64,000 nt of DNA from JAAEPI01 sp964352625 (GTDB lineage: Bacteria; Bacteroidota; Bacteroidia; Cytophagales; Cyclobacteriaceae): NCBI GenBank assembly GCA_964352625.1, contig CAYGSD010000013.1, positions 32,467 to 96,466 of the forward strand, read 5' to 3'. Shown in pieces: positions 26,918 to 36,730 of the stretch (its first letter is position 1; each line of letters begins with the position of its first letter). Position numbers and translations under genes: made by a program. A model generated the notes under the pieces. It saw only the letters and a program-made list of their open reading frames with translations, was not told the origin of the DNA and searched no databases.

Positions 26918-28131
26918 AAAATTAAAATTTTGCGTGATTTAATGGTGTTTCTTAGTATTCGAACACGCAATTTTTTGTTATTTCTTCCTCTAAGAAGAGA
27001 ATTGATCCCATTAAGATTTGTAGTTGACAAACTGAGTCCATTGATTGAAAGTATAACATCGTCAACTAGTATTCCAGCTCTTTCTGCGGGGGAATTGTCC
27101 CTTATGCTTTCTACTTTTAGAGTATCAAGAAAAGACCCTTTAACGATTAAACTCAAACCGCTCATGTCATACTCAAATGGCTTTTTGTATTGTTTACCCT
27201 TTGAAAAGTACACCGCCTGATTTTGATAGTCGAATACAGGGTTTATTCTAGACAATAGTTCACCACCAAGGGTTCCTTGACGAGAGCCCCTTTTAATGGC
27301 CTGACTATAGGCATCTAATTCCGGAATTGAGACTATCACATCTTTAAAGGATAGTCCTTTAATATCTACACTTTGAAGTCTTCCTAATTTTCCTGGTATG
27401 TCACCACCTAGACCAGCTCCAAGAGTGGTTTGAATTGTTGTTTTTGGAAGAGATATTTTGGATTGTGAAGCATCTAATAAGAGAGCATGGCTAGCCCCAC
27501 TATCAACCATTAGCTTTACACTATCCGAGATCACACCTTGCGAGAGACTCATATTTACATAGGGTTTAGAACCATTAATGTCAATATCGAACCGTTGATG
27601 TCGCCTACTGGGTTTGAATTTATCATTTCGATACAATCTAAGTACATTATCATCATAGTCAATTTCAACAGCGAATCTGGTGAAAAGATCTCCACCTAAA
27701 ATGCCATGTACTCTTTGCCCCATTCGTTCTGATAATTTCAGATAGTTGTCATCAAGTACAAGCAAGTTCATGTTATGACCAATAATACCACCTGGTAGTT
27801 CATAAATAAGCCCCTGACTTACAAACGCACTTATTGAATCATTAATCCCAGCACCAGCTATGGTTATCTTTCTTATGTATTCGACTCCAAGAAGAGGCGC
27901 AAAATCGGGCTCTGTAAGAATGGCAGTTTCTACACCAGTATCAAGAATAAACTTTAGAGGTAGAAACCTATTAACGGTAACCGGAATTACCACGAGATTA
28001 TTGATTAATTCTATTGGGATTTCAACTTTATTCTTATCCTCAGGCATCTTGAAGCCTATCTCCGTTTGGCCATTGAGATGAAAACCAACGGATATCAACA
28101 GGATTAGGCAGAATAGACGGTACTTTCTCAT
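26902..28131 (-). CDS. Secreted retropepsin-like aspartyl protease with C-terminal PDZ domain
   Basis: The 409-residue protein has a signal peptide ending near residue 21 (VGFHLNGQ). Two aspartyl-protease half-domains follow: catalytic-type DTG at residues 64-66 (FILDTGVETA) and DSG at 210-212 (LMVDSGASHA). A PDZ domain occupies about 325-405 (NSPAERAGI). Families of this type pair two retropepsin folds in one chain, the two Asp residues forming one active site. It probably acts in the periplasm on unfolded or signalling proteins, with PDZ giving substrate choice; the substrate is unknown. It is last in a minus-strand run after the SNF2 helicase (55-base gap). Its final residues and TAG stop lie inside the terminator hairpin of the facing giant gene. 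Confidence 0.88.
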   Translation of the reverse strand: MRKYRLFCLILLISVGFHLNGQTEIGFKMPEDKNKVEIPIELINNLVVIPVTVNRFLPLKFILDTGVETAILTEPDFAPLLGVEYIRKITIAGAGINDSISAFVSQGLIYELPGGIIGHNMNLLVLDDNYLKLSERMGQRVHGILGGDLFTRFAVEIDYDDNVLRLYRNDKFKPSRRHQRFDIDINGSKPYVNMSLSQGVISDSVKLMVDSGASHALLLDASQSKISLPKTTIQTTLGAGLGGDIPGKLGRLQSVDIKGLSFKDVIVSIPELDAYSQAIKRGSRQGTLGGELLSRINPVFDYQNQAVYFSKGKQYKKPFEYDMSGLSLIVKGSFLDTLKVESIRDNSPAERAGILVDDVILSINGLSLSTTNLNGINSLLRGRNNKKLRVRILRNTIKSRKILILKRAI

Positions 28132-28186
28132 TAGGTGATTCTGAAGGTAAACAATAAACTACCTTTCTCCCCTAATTTTAACTTGA

Positions 28187-31093
28187 CTACTCTAGCAAAT
28201 CTTTTATGTCATCTTGGCTCAGCTCTTTCATAAACTTTTCCTCGATGGTTACAATATCGCCAGCTAGTTTCAACTTCGATTGCTGAAGTTTAAGGATTTT
28301 CTCCTCGACAGTGTCCCTGGCGATAAACTTATAACTAAACACTTTTTGAGTCTGTCCGATCCGGTGGGCTCTATCAACGGCTTGTGCTTCGGCGGCAGGA
28401 TTCCACCAAGGGTCCAAAATGAAAACATAATCAGCGGAGGTTAGGTTAAGACCTAAACCGCCGGCTTTTAGCGAAATAAGAAAAGTGTTGATCTGATTTT
28501 CTGTTTGAAATTTTTCAACTTCAGCCTGCCGATCTTTGGTGGAGCCATCAAGGTAAGCAAAGGGTATTTTCTCCTGATTTAGAAAATTTCGCACGAGGTT
28601 AAGATGCTTCACGAATTGACTGAAAATCAATAATTTGTGCTTCTTGCCAAGTGCATTTTGAATCATGTAGGTGATATCTTCGAATTTTCCCGAATCTCCA
28701 GCATACATGTCATCTACCAACAGCGGATGATTGGCAATTTGACGGAGACGAGTCAGGCCTTGGAGCAGAATCATGTGAGATTTCCTGACACCTTCTGCTT
28801 CGATCACATCAAAAATCTTGTTTTTGAATGCACTCTTTTCAGACTCGTAGAATTCCCGCTGCGAAGGAGACATTTCACAATACTTGATGTTTTCTACTTT
28901 TTCAGGCAGGTCTTTGGCTACTTGAGACTTCTCTCGTCTGAGAAGGAACGGTTTGACGAGTTTATTTAATCGTTCAGTCTTTTGAACGTCCTGCTTTTTC
29001 TCAATTGGAATCTGAAATTCTTTCTGAAAAAATTTACGATCACCAAGTAGGCCCGGATTCACAAAAGACATCTGCGACCAAAGATCCATGGTGCTGTTTT
29101 CGATAGGTGTGCCAGTAAGAATTAATTTTCGGCGTGACTTCAGTTTCCTTATGGCGGAGGCTATTCTGGAATCAGGATTTTTGATTGCCTGTGATTCATC
29201 CAGTATGATGTAATTGAAGTAGAACTCTTTCAATAGTTCGGTATCTATTCGAGCGATTCCATAGCTCGTAAGTACAAGATCATACTTCCCGAAAATCTCC
29301 ACATTCTTATTCCGGTTCGTTCCTGTATAGTTCAGGATTCGGAGTTGAGGGGTGAATTTTCGCGCCTCCATTTCCCAATTGTAAACGAGAGATGTTGGCA
29401 TTACAAGTAGGCTTGTCGTTCCAGGATTGTTCTCTTTTTCGCTCTGTAATAGCGCCAGCGTCTGAACGGTTTTCCCAAGACCCATGTCATCTGCTAGGCA
29501 TCCACCAAAGGCATACTCATCTAGAAATTTCATCCAGTTAAACCCCGCCTTCTGATAGGAACGCAACTCACCTCTGAAGCCTGCTGGATCATCGTATTCA
29601 TGAATTTGTTCGAAAGTGGCCAGCCTTTCAAGCTTACGTGACATAACTACCCGAGCATGATCACCTGATTGCAAGTCCTTCACTAACGCGAGGTGTACCT
29701 TGTTCAACTGCGGGGAGTCATTTCCTTCTACAAAATTGAAGAGATCAGAATACTCTGTGACCCAAGTGTCTGGAATTACCGCTATGGAGCCATCTGGCAA
29801 GGTGATTTCATGCTTGCCTCTCAGGATGGCCTTTCTGATCACGGAGAAGGGAATCTCGAATTCTCCAAAAAGGATTTTTGATTTGATGTCAAACCAATCA
29901 ATTCCCTCATTGATCTCAATATCTATGCTTGCCTCGCCCAAAAAATATTTGGTTTGTTCGATTCCCTTTTGGGTTATCGAAAAACCTTTGCTTTCCAGCT
30001 CTTTTTTATTGGAGTACAGCCAATCGAAAGCGCGAGATTTATCCAATGTGGTTCTCGAGTTTTTTAAAGGAAGGCCTAATCTGGTCAGGTCTGCAAGAAA
30101 ACCTTTCTCCAAATCGCTATCTCGCAGCACTTTTTGAAACTTGTAGGTGCCATCTACTTTCTCCATATGGACACCTACTTTTTCTATTTTATCTGCCCTG
30201 AAGGACTTGCCATTATATCCAAAACTCAGCTCGAAGAGAATTTTGTCTGCCTGAGTTTCCTTGTCTTCATCGAATAGGCTTCCTGTGGTGGAGGCGACTT
30301 CAGTGAAGGTTAAAAGTGGCTTGGGATGTAGGGATGTCGTCTCTATTTGGAATCCCTTGGCGTGTACATCGAATGAAGCGACAATTGGCGCAACAAATTT
30401 CTGATAGTAGGTCTCTTCCACCTTACGAGGCACCTCAACAAACTTCTTTAAAAAGAAAGGCTTAATTTTCTTTCCATTCACGTCCTTTTTGAATCGAAAT
30501 AGCGTGTCATTAGCGACAATGCAGCCAGGATCCTCCGCTAGCAAGTAGCTTCCATTTCTGTAGAAATCTATTTTTTCATCGAAAAGTTTGATTGTAGGGA
30601 AGTAGTGAGTGTTGTCCTCATTTCTATAAAAATGGAAAAGCACACTGGCTTCTTCTGCTGCGACGGTGAGCTCCTTCCACGTGGGCTCGCCATCTTTCCC
30701 CATTTCAAAAACACGCTTTCCGCCCAGTAGGGGACAGATCGCAGAGCGCCTTCTTTCTACGTATGCATGAATTTCCTTCTGCAGAACCTCGTCTCCTTTG
30801 TCCTTGCTAAAGACCTGCAAAAAAAATTCGTTCGGCTTGATTTTCTTTTTCTGAAAGTGGTTAACCACCCGATCTTGCTGCATGGAATCCATCAGCTTGA
30901 TGAGCTTGTAGTCAGTTTCATCTAGCTTTTCGTCAAACTCCTTTGCGTTGAGCGAGGAGATATTTTGATTGGAAAATGAGAGCTCGCCTTTAGGATTTAA
31001 CTGCACGGCAAACGACTCAAACATATAGCCCAAGTACTCGTGCTCGAAAAGCGAATAGATGATTTCGAAAGGCTCCTCAGGAGAGACGTTCAT
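28187..31093 (-). CDS. SNF2-family DEAD/DEAH-box helicase (HepA/RapA-like)
   Basis: The 968-residue protein has an N-terminal half of SNF2-associated type and a C-terminal SNF2 ATPase. Walker A is near residues 531-540 (DDMGLGKT), the DExx motif is DESQ near 629, motif III is LTGTPIEN near 655, and the helicase C-lobe includes LKAGGLGLNLTSAD and a DRAHRIGQ motif. Bacterial members are ATP-driven nucleic-acid translocases that recycle RNA polymerase or remodel protein-DNA complexes; the exact target here cannot be read from sequence. A one-mismatch -7 box (TATTTTCG) lies 27 bases before the ATG. The gene follows the Lol-type permease by 82 bases on the same strand. Confidence 0.92.
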   Translation of the reverse strand: MNVSPEEPFEIIYSLFEHEYLGYMFESFAVQLNPKGELSFSNQNISSLNAKEFDEKLDETDYKLIKLMDSMQQDRVVNHFQKKKIKPNEFFLQVFSKDKGDEVLQKEIHAYVERRRSAICPLLGGKRVFEMGKDGEPTWKELTVAAEEASVLFHFYRNEDNTHYFPTIKLFDEKIDFYRNGSYLLAEDPGCIVANDTLFRFKKDVNGKKIKPFFLKKFVEVPRKVEETYYQKFVAPIVASFDVHAKGFQIETTSLHPKPLLTFTEVASTTGSLFDEDKETQADKILFELSFGYNGKSFRADKIEKVGVHMEKVDGTYKFQKVLRDSDLEKGFLADLTRLGLPLKNSRTTLDKSRAFDWLYSNKKELESKGFSITQKGIEQTKYFLGEASIDIEINEGIDWFDIKSKILFGEFEIPFSVIRKAILRGKHEITLPDGSIAVIPDTWVTEYSDLFNFVEGNDSPQLNKVHLALVKDLQSGDHARVVMSRKLERLATFEQIHEYDDPAGFRGELRSYQKAGFNWMKFLDEYAFGGCLADDMGLGKTVQTLALLQSEKENNPGTTSLLVMPTSLVYNWEMEARKFTPQLRILNYTGTNRNKNVEIFGKYDLVLTSYGIARIDTELLKEFYFNYIILDESQAIKNPDSRIASAIRKLKSRRKLILTGTPIENSTMDLWSQMSFVNPGLLGDRKFFQKEFQIPIEKKQDVQKTERLNKLVKPFLLRREKSQVAKDLPEKVENIKYCEMSPSQREFYESEKSAFKNKIFDVIEAEGVRKSHMILLQGLTRLRQIANHPLLVDDMYAGDSGKFEDITYMIQNALGKKHKLLIFSQFVKHLNLVRNFLNQEKIPFAYLDGSTKDRQAEVEKFQTENQINTFLISLKAGGLGLNLTSADYVFILDPWWNPAAEAQAVDRAHRIGQTQKVFSYKFIARDTVEEKILKLQQSKLKLAGDIVTIEEKFMKELSQDDIKDLLE

Positions 31094-31175
31094 GGTTGAT
31101 TAAGGACAGGTTAATCTACGAAAATACCGTATGCACCCTTCCAGACCAAGAGAAAAATGAGAAGAAATTTAGTGA

Positions 31176-32402
31176 TTATTGGAGGAGGTTGAGGTCCAAA
31201 GATTTAGCCGCTTTCCGAGCGGGCTGTAGGCTCGAAAGTATGGTAATAAAGACCACCACAAAAGCCGTGAGAACTACATCGAGCCATTCGATTTTTACAG
31301 GGTAAGCATCAGAGATTGCGCCGGGTACTCCCATGCCCACAAGCCCAAACTCTTGCTGCACGCCGGCAATGAGCAAGCCCAACAAGAGCCCAATAGAAGC
31401 ACCGGAAAAGGCAATGAGTGAACCTTCCGTCATGAAGGTTTTTCTGAGTAAATCCGCAGGAGCGCCCAGTGCCTTGAGAACCGCCAAGTCCTTTTTCTTA
31501 TCAATCACGAGCATGCTCAGGGAGAAGTAGATGTTCACCGAGCCGATGGCGATAATGAGTCCAAAAGTCAGGAACACAAAGATCTTTTCCCACTTCAGAA
31601 TTCGGTACAGGCTGCTGTGCAATTCATCATTCTTCTTCACGATGAAACTTGGGCCGAGGTGCTTTTCAAGGGTACTCTTTACTTCTGCTAAACTGACGTT
31701 TGGCATGATGGAAAGTTCCAGTGCGGTTCTGCGATTTCCATAGTCCAAAAGCTCCTGAGAAAATTGAAGAGGAACGAAAATATAGTTATTGTCGAGGGAC
31801 CTTTCTACAGCGAATACGCCCCCAGGAAGGATCACCTTTTGAGAGAACATTTTTTCGACATTCACCTGGCCAGGTCCAATGTCACGCGGGTAGTTGATCA
31901 CCAGAGGATGAAAGTCATCCGTCAGGGACATATTCAGATCGTATTGGATTCCTCTGCCAACAATCGCAAACCCGACGTTCTCTTCACGAAGCTTCATGTC
32001 GCCGTAAGTGATGGCCGACTCGAATCGTCCCTGCTTTTGAAAATCTTCGCTTACGCCCTTGAGGCGAACGATCCTCTGCGATCCCCTGTAGGCCACCAGC
32101 ACATTGTCTTCTATCACTTCTGCGATGTACTCAACACCGGGTATTTCGTCAAGTTGAGATCGAAAATCTCCAGTGAGTTCAAAGGACTTTCCCTCAGCTG
32201 GCAAAATAGTAATGTCTGCATCGAAGGTGCCGTAGAGATTTCTCAGTAATCCTTCCAACCCATTGAAAACGGATAGCACGATGACCAATGCCATGGTGCT
32301 TAAGCCAACCACTATCATGGAAATGAGAGAGATGACATTTATGAAAGTCTTCTTCTTTCTTGATAGAAAGTAGCGTTTTGCTATGAAAAGAGGAAGTTTC
32401 AC
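31176..32402 (-). CDS. LolC/LolE-type ABC transporter permease (FtsX/MacB superfamily)
   Basis: The 408-residue protein begins with MKLPLFIAKRYF, has one N-terminal membrane segment at about residues 20-48, a large periplasmic domain, and three C-terminal segments at about 270-295, 315-345 and 375-400. This is the topology of LolC/LolE, which extract lipoproteins from the inner membrane for delivery to the outer membrane. No LolD-type ATPase lies nearby, so its partner must be encoded elsewhere. It overlaps the end of rbfA by four bases, so the two are translationally linked. It could instead be a MacB-type permease, but the missing ATPase domain and the N-terminal sequence favour LolC/E. Confidence 0.85.
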   Translation of the reverse strand: MKLPLFIAKRYFLSRKKKTFINVISLISMIVVGLSTMALVIVLSVFNGLEGLLRNLYGTFDADITILPAEGKSFELTGDFRSQLDEIPGVEYIAEVIEDNVLVAYRGSQRIVRLKGVSEDFQKQGRFESAITYGDMKLREENVGFAIVGRGIQYDLNMSLTDDFHPLVINYPRDIGPGQVNVEKMFSQKVILPGGVFAVERSLDNNYIFVPLQFSQELLDYGNRRTALELSIMPNVSLAEVKSTLEKHLGPSFIVKKNDELHSSLYRILKWEKIFVFLTFGLIIAIGSVNIYFSLSMLVIDKKKDLAVLKALGAPADLLRKTFMTEGSLIAFSGASIGLLLGLLIAGVQQEFGLVGMGVPGAISDAYPVKIEWLDVVLTAFVVVFITILSSLQPARKAAKSLDLNLLQ

Positions 32403-32764
32403 TCTTTATCCTTTGAAGGAATATTGAGACTTCTAAGAAGCTGATCGATTTTGGAGGCTTCCTCTTCCACCTCGTCATGGAAGAACTCCAAATCAGGAAT
32501 CTTGCGCGTGCGCTTGCCCATTTGGTTACCTAGGTGTTTTCTTATTTCACTTTTTCTGGAGTCTACTTTCTCCATCAGTTCCTCCCCATTTTGATTGGGG
32601 AAAATGCTAAGATAAACGCGCGCGATTCCCAGATCAGGAGTTAGCTTCACTTGTGTCACAGTGACCATGGCATTGGAAAAATAATCCCGTCCATGTTTCA
32701 GAAAAATATCCCCAAGTTCCTTCTGAACCTGCCTTCCCATCTTTTGTTGTCGCATGCTTTCCAT
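32399..32764 (-). CDS. rbfA: Ribosome-binding factor A
   Basis: The 121-residue protein has the RbfA layout: RQQKMGRQVQKELGDIF at the N-terminus, a VTVTQVKLTPDLGIARVYLS strand pair of the KH-like fold, and PDLEFFHDE near the C-terminus. RbfA binds the 30S subunit and helps mature the 5' end of 16S rRNA. It overlaps the downstream permease by four bases. The start codon lies only four bases after a perfect -7 box, so the mRNA is probably leaderless. Confidence 0.93.
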   Translation of the reverse strand: MESMRQQKMGRQVQKELGDIFLKHGRDYFSNAMVTVTQVKLTPDLGIARVYLSIFPNQNGEELMEKVDSRKSEIRKHLGNQMGKRTRKIPDLEFFHDEVEEEASKIDQLLRSLNIPSKDKE

Positions 32765-32768
32765 AATG

Positions 32769-32776
32769 CAAATATA
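32769..32776 (-). promoter_or_regulatory. -7 box of rbfA (TATATTTG)
   Basis: A perfect match to the Bacteroidota TAnnTTTG element on the minus strand is followed by CATT and then the ATG of rbfA. In this phylum transcription starts a few bases after the G, so the transcript would begin at or next to the start codon. No clear -33 TTTG is seen at the usual 19-21 base spacing. Confidence 0.7.
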
Positions 32777-32816
32777 GCGTGACTCCTTTTGCTTAATTTC
32801 GAATCCAAATTAGAAC

Positions 32817-34184
32817 ATGCTACTTCGCTTTTTCAGAGTAAACGACCCTTACCGACTGGTATTCATCCTACTGATTCTTGTAATTACCAGAGTCACCTAT
32901 GGAGTGATAGGCATGCCAATGTCTTGGCCTGAACTCAAGCACCTTCTTTTAGGAGAATGGCTAGCAAGCGGATTCGCCATGTATTCTGAAACGTTTGACT
33001 ACACGGCTCCTTTATCTGCGTGGACATTTCAGGGAATTGATTTTGTGTTTGGTCGAAGCAGAACCACTCATTGGGTCATATCAGGGCTGATCCTTTTCAC
33101 TCAGGCGGCAATTTTCAATAGAACCCTCTTGAACAATAAAGTGCTATCTGAGCCGAACTATGTCTCTGCCTTTTTGTACATCATTTTCTCAGTTGCCCTA
33201 TTTGATTTTTTTGCCTTGTCCCCGCAGCTGATGAGCCTCACGTGGGTGATTGTATCCATGGACCATCTTATTCGGCGGATGGACAATGAAGCAAAGGATG
33301 AACTTTTCTTATTTCCCGGATTTTACCTTGGTATGGCTGGGCTCTTTTATTTCCCCTCGATTGCCTTCTTCATCGTCTTTCTCTTTGCCATGATCGTTAT
33401 AGTGCGGGCGAAACTGAGAAGAATTCTCCTCTACATCTACGGGTGGGCAACTGCCTATTTGATTGTAGGCGTAATCCTGTATATCGGTGGAAATTTAGAA
33501 GACTTCTTGAGTGTCTATTTCGTGGAGGCCATCAGGGCTAAAATTTTCTATGTTTCATGGTACAATTTGATAACATGGATGCTCATCCCTGGATTCTTTT
33601 TTATTCTTTCGGTGTTTTCGGCGCTTGGCCGAAGAGAAGGAAGTTTACATGCCAAAACCCAGCAATTCATGCTTTTGGTGTTCCTCGCTTGCATTGGTGA
33701 AATTCTATTAAGCGGTACATTGTCTGGAACAGATTTGGTTTTTTTCCTTCCCGTTTTCACTTTCTTTCTGACGAACTATTTCATAAAAGTGAGGCGAAGA
33801 ATTTGGAAAGTAATCTTGCCAAATTTGATGATTATCAGCTCTTTGACGGCTCCATATGTGGGGCTGAGAACGGAATTATTTGGAGAGGGTTTAATCGTGA
33901 CTGCAGAGAAATCAAGTGTCCCGGTGGATAGTAAGCTGATGATCGTTGGACCTCTGACTTCAGATTATCTCGAATCAAAAATCTCAGGACCTTTTTTAGA
34001 CGAGCGAATAGGCCTTGACAGGATTGAAGATTTGAATTACTATCACCAGTCGAGAGTTTTTCAGGATATTTTTCTGGAAGCCCAACCGGACTTGGTAATT
34101 GATGAATGGGGGATTATGCCACTTGTTCAAAAGAGGTTTCCGGAGGTTGAGAAGCTGAAGATTGAAATCCGATCTAGCAACTGA
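32817..34184 (+). CDS. Multi-pass inner-membrane protein (DUF6427-like layout)
   Basis: The 455-residue protein starts with MLLRFFRVNDPYRLVFILL and has about ten to twelve hydrophobic segments over residues 13-360. A roughly 95-residue soluble C-terminal part follows (from about VTAEKSSVPVDSKLMIVG). The start and topology resemble Bacteroidota membrane proteins of the DUF6427 type and, more loosely, membrane glycosyltransferases, but no catalytic motif is visible. The function is unknown. It is divergent from rbfA (52-base gap, with a one-mismatch -7 box TAATTTCG before it) and its last 11 bases overlap the end of rpiB on the other strand. Confidence 0.75.
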   Translation: MLLRFFRVNDPYRLVFILLILVITRVTYGVIGMPMSWPELKHLLLGEWLASGFAMYSETFDYTAPLSAWTFQGIDFVFGRSRTTHWVISGLILFTQAAIFNRTLLNNKVLSEPNYVSAFLYIIFSVALFDFFALSPQLMSLTWVIVSMDHLIRRMDNEAKDELFLFPGFYLGMAGLFYFPSIAFFIVFLFAMIVIVRAKLRRILLYIYGWATAYLIVGVILYIGGNLEDFLSVYFVEAIRAKIFYVSWYNLITWMLIPGFFFILSVFSALGRREGSLHAKTQQFMLLVFLACIGEILLSGTLSGTDLVFFLPVFTFFLTNYFIKVRRRIWKVILPNLMIISSLTAPYVGLRTELFGEGLIVTAEKSSVPVDSKLMIVGPLTSDYLESKISGPFLDERIGLDRIEDLNYYHQSRVFQDIFLEAQPDLVIDEWGIMPLVQKRFPEVEKLKIEIRSSN

Positions 34185-34602
34185 TTTTGTCTACTCTGTT
34201 TTGGTGTCTTCCACCTTCGAAATCCGACTTTAGGAAGGTGTCCACAATGCTTTCAGCATATTCGTAGGCAAGGAACCTGGCCGCAATACAGATCACATTG
34301 GCGTCATTGTGTTGCCTAGCAAGGGCAGCTAAGTCATTGTTCCAGCAGATCGCAGCTCGGATGTTCTGGTGTTTGTTGGCGGTCATGGCCACTCCGTTTG
34401 CGCTTCCGCAAATAAGAATACCTAGATCGGATTCTTTGGTTTCAACCGAATCCGCGAGGGGGTGAACATGGTCTGGATAGTCCACAGAGTCTGCGGTTCC
34501 TGGCCCGAAATCCTTCACTTCATGTCCAGACTTAGACAAGAAGTCAGTTAGTCTTTGCTTGTATTCAAATCCGGCATGATCGCCACCTATTGCTATTTTC
34601 AT
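34174..34602 (-). CDS. rpiB: Ribose-5-phosphate isomerase B
   Basis: The 142-residue protein matches the RpiB/LacAB family in full. It has the GGDHAGF substrate loop at residues 6-12, the catalytic-type Cys65 in ICGSANG, and a C-terminal FEGGRHQNRVDKI. It interconverts ribose-5-phosphate and ribulose-5-phosphate in the pentose phosphate pathway. It follows tatC by 17 bases and may be co-transcribed with glyA-tatC. A one-mismatch -7 box (TATCTTTA, 34608-34615) ends five bases before its ATG and may give a separate leaderless transcript. Confidence 0.95.
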   Translation of the reverse strand: MKIAIGGDHAGFEYKQRLTDFLSKSGHEVKDFGPGTADSVDYPDHVHPLADSVETKESDLGILICGSANGVAMTANKHQNIRAAICWNNDLAALARQHNDANVICIAARFLAYEYAESIVDTFLKSDFEGGRHQNRVDKISC

Positions 34603-34607
34603 TGACC

Positions 34608-34615
34608 TAAAGATA
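34608..34615 (-). promoter_or_regulatory. Possible -7 box of rpiB (TATCTTTA)
   Basis: One mismatch (final A for G) to TAnnTTTG on the minus strand, five bases upstream of the rpiB ATG. The position matches the boxes of rbfA, glyA and rmuC. It is weaker evidence than those, because rpiB could also be read from the glyA promoter. Confidence 0.4.
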
Positions 34616-34619
34616 AATA

Positions 34620-35453
34620 TTAGACGGCACTCTCAGCTTCCTTGCGGGCTTGTCTTTTTTCTATCCTTTTGGCGATCAAAATACTCCACTGATATAAAAT
34701 CAAAAGAGGCATGGCAATTAATAGCTGGCTAAACGGATCAGGAGGGGTGATTAGCGCTCCGATTATTAAAATGACCACAACTGCATGACGTCTGTATTTT
34801 TTCAAAAACGCCGACCCTATAAGTCCAGCTTTTGTGAGGAAGTATACAATGACAGGAAGCTGGAATAAAATGCCAGCACCAAACACAATCATCGTGACCA
34901 TGCTGAGATACGAAGAAATATCCCATTCATTTTTGATTCCTTCGTAAAGCGTAAAATCTGAAAAGAAATAAATGGCTATAGGAGTGATGACAAAATAGCC
35001 GAACAGAATACCGAGACACAACAGGATGGTTATCGAGAAAGTGGCTCCTCGAGACGCCTTTTTTTCTTTTGGATAAAGACCGGGACGAACAAATCTCCAA
35101 ATTTCCCAGAAAGCATACGGAAAACCGAGAATAACACCTGTGGCCAAGGAGATGGAAATGTAAGACATAAACTGCCCCTGTACCCTTCTCGATTGAATGA
35201 TGAAATTCAACTCATCAATACACAGGTCTTGTTTATTAATCAGAGTGGCCAGTTCGCAGAGTTTGGCATAAGTCCAGAAGTCCAGTTTAGAAGGTCCCAT
35301 CAGAAGGGTGCCAACAACAAAATCCTTAAAGATTAATGCGCCTATGGTGAAAATAAGAATGGCAATAACTGCCCGAATGACATGCCATCTCAGCTCTTCC
35401 AGGTGATCCAGGAAGGACATTTCTTTTTCCTCACCGATTTGGTCTAGTGGCAT
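34620..35453 (-). CDS. tatC: Sec-independent protein translocase TatC
   Basis: The 277-residue protein opens with EKEMSFLDHLEELRWHVIRA, the conserved TatC cytoplasmic N-terminus, and has six predicted membrane segments including FPYAFWEIWRFVRPGLYPKEK between TM2 and TM3. TatC is the twin-arginine signal receptor of the Tat pathway. A longer first periplasmic loop (about residues 55-95) is visible. Its ATG directly abuts the TAA of glyA with no intervening base, so it is read from the glyA promoter. No tatA/B gene lies in the window. Confidence 0.95.
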   Translation of the reverse strand: MPLDQIGEEKEMSFLDHLEELRWHVIRAVIAILIFTIGALIFKDFVVGTLLMGPSKLDFWTYAKLCELATLINKQDLCIDELNFIIQSRRVQGQFMSYISISLATGVILGFPYAFWEIWRFVRPGLYPKEKKASRGATFSITILLCLGILFGYFVITPIAIYFFSDFTLYEGIKNEWDISSYLSMVTMIVFGAGILFQLPVIVYFLTKAGLIGSAFLKKYRRHAVVVILIIGALITPPDPFSQLLIAMPLLILYQWSILIAKRIEKRQARKEAESAV

Positions 35454-36725
35454 TTATGCGAAGAGTGGATAGTCTTTCATCCAGTTATTGATCTCGGCTT
35501 TCACCGACTTGGTCTTAGCATCATCACCGGCACTTTGAAGAACATCATCCATTAATTCTACGATTCTAGCCATATCAGCTTCTTTGAGACCTCTGGTGGT
35601 GATAGCAGCCGTGCCTACTCTCATACCTGAAGTAACGAATGGAGATTCTGTGTCAAATGGCACCATGTTTTTGTTCACGGTGATGTCAGCCCTGATGAGA
35701 TTGTCTTCAGCATCCTTGCCTGTCAGGTTTTTGTTCCGAAGGTCGATCAACAGCAAATGGTTGTCGGTTCCGCCAGAGATCACATTGTAGCCTCGATCCA
35801 AAAATGCCCGTGCCATGGCTTGCGCATTTTTCTGAACTTGCATGATGTATTTCATGTAATCCTCCGTGAGTGCCTCACCGAAAGCAATTGCCTTGGCAGC
35901 AATGATGTGCTCCAAAGGTCCTCCTTGAGTACCAGGAAATACCCCTGAGTCTAGTAGAGAGGAGATTTTTCTCACAGTGCCTTTTGCTGTTGTGATACCA
36001 AAAGGATTTTCATTGTCTTCTCGCACTAAAATCATCCCGCCTCTTGGGCCTCTGAGTGTTTTGTGAGTGGTGGTGGTAATAATGTGACAGTGATCAAGCG
36101 CATCATTCAAAAGACCTCTAGCAATAAGCCCCGAAGGGTGAGACACATCAGCCATCAAAATGGCTCCAACTTCGTCCGCCACTGCACGGAATCGCTCGTA
36201 ATCCCAGTCTCGGGAGTACGCTGAAGCACCAGCTATAATCAACTTTGGTTTTTCTTTTAGTGCCTGCTCCTCCAGAGTAGAATAGTCGACCATGCCAGTT
36301 TCTCGCTCTACTCCATAGAAGAAAGGCTTGTAGAGTTTGCCAGAAAAATTGACTGGAGATCCGTGAGTTAAATGACCGCCATGTGAAAGATCAAAACCAA
36401 GAATTTTGTCACCTGCGTTTAGCAAAGCCAGCATTACAGCGGCATTAGCTTGTGCTCCAGAATGAGGCTGTACGTTGGCCCAAGTCGCCCCAAATAATTC
36501 CTTTGCCCGCTCTCTCGCTAAATCTTCAATCTGATCAACTACCTCACATCCTCCGTAATACCTTTTTCCCGGGAGCCCTTCTGCGTATTTGTTGGTAAGG
36601 ACACTTCCTGCGGCTTCCATCACCTGAGGGGAAACAAAATTCTCCGAGGCGATTAATTCAATACCTTCAAGCTGACGCTCTTCTTCGTGCTTGATCAGGT
36701 CAAAAATTTTCTGGTCTCTTTGCAT
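35454..36725 (-). CDS. glyA: Serine hydroxymethyltransferase
   Basis: The 423-residue protein shows the full SHMT pattern: LIASENFVSPQVMEA, YAEGLPGKRYYGGCE, HLTHGSPVNFSGK, DVSHPSGLIARGL and the PLP-lysine motif TTTTHKTLRGPRGG. It converts serine and tetrahydrofolate to glycine and methylene-tetrahydrofolate. It leads a glyA-tatC(-rpiB) unit. The gcvP gene for glycine breakdown lies 25 kb away on the same strand, separately transcribed. A perfect -7 box lies five bases before the ATG. Confidence 0.97.
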   Translation of the reverse strand: MQRDQKIFDLIKHEEERQLEGIELIASENFVSPQVMEAAGSVLTNKYAEGLPGKRYYGGCEVVDQIEDLARERAKELFGATWANVQPHSGAQANAAVMLALLNAGDKILGFDLSHGGHLTHGSPVNFSGKLYKPFFYGVERETGMVDYSTLEEQALKEKPKLIIAGASAYSRDWDYERFRAVADEVGAILMADVSHPSGLIARGLLNDALDHCHIITTTTHKTLRGPRGGMILVREDNENPFGITTAKGTVRKISSLLDSGVFPGTQGGPLEHIIAAKAIAFGEALTEDYMKYIMQVQKNAQAMARAFLDRGYNVISGGTDNHLLLIDLRNKNLTGKDAEDNLIRADITVNKNMVPFDTESPFVTSGMRVGTAAITTRGLKEADMARIVELMDDVLQSAGDDAKTKSVKAEINNWMKDYPLFA

Positions 36726-36730
36726 GCCCG

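Noticed and set aside
29700..30137. 145-residue plus-strand frame inside the SNF2 gene
   Set aside because: It is antisense to conserved helicase sequence and has no family resemblance.
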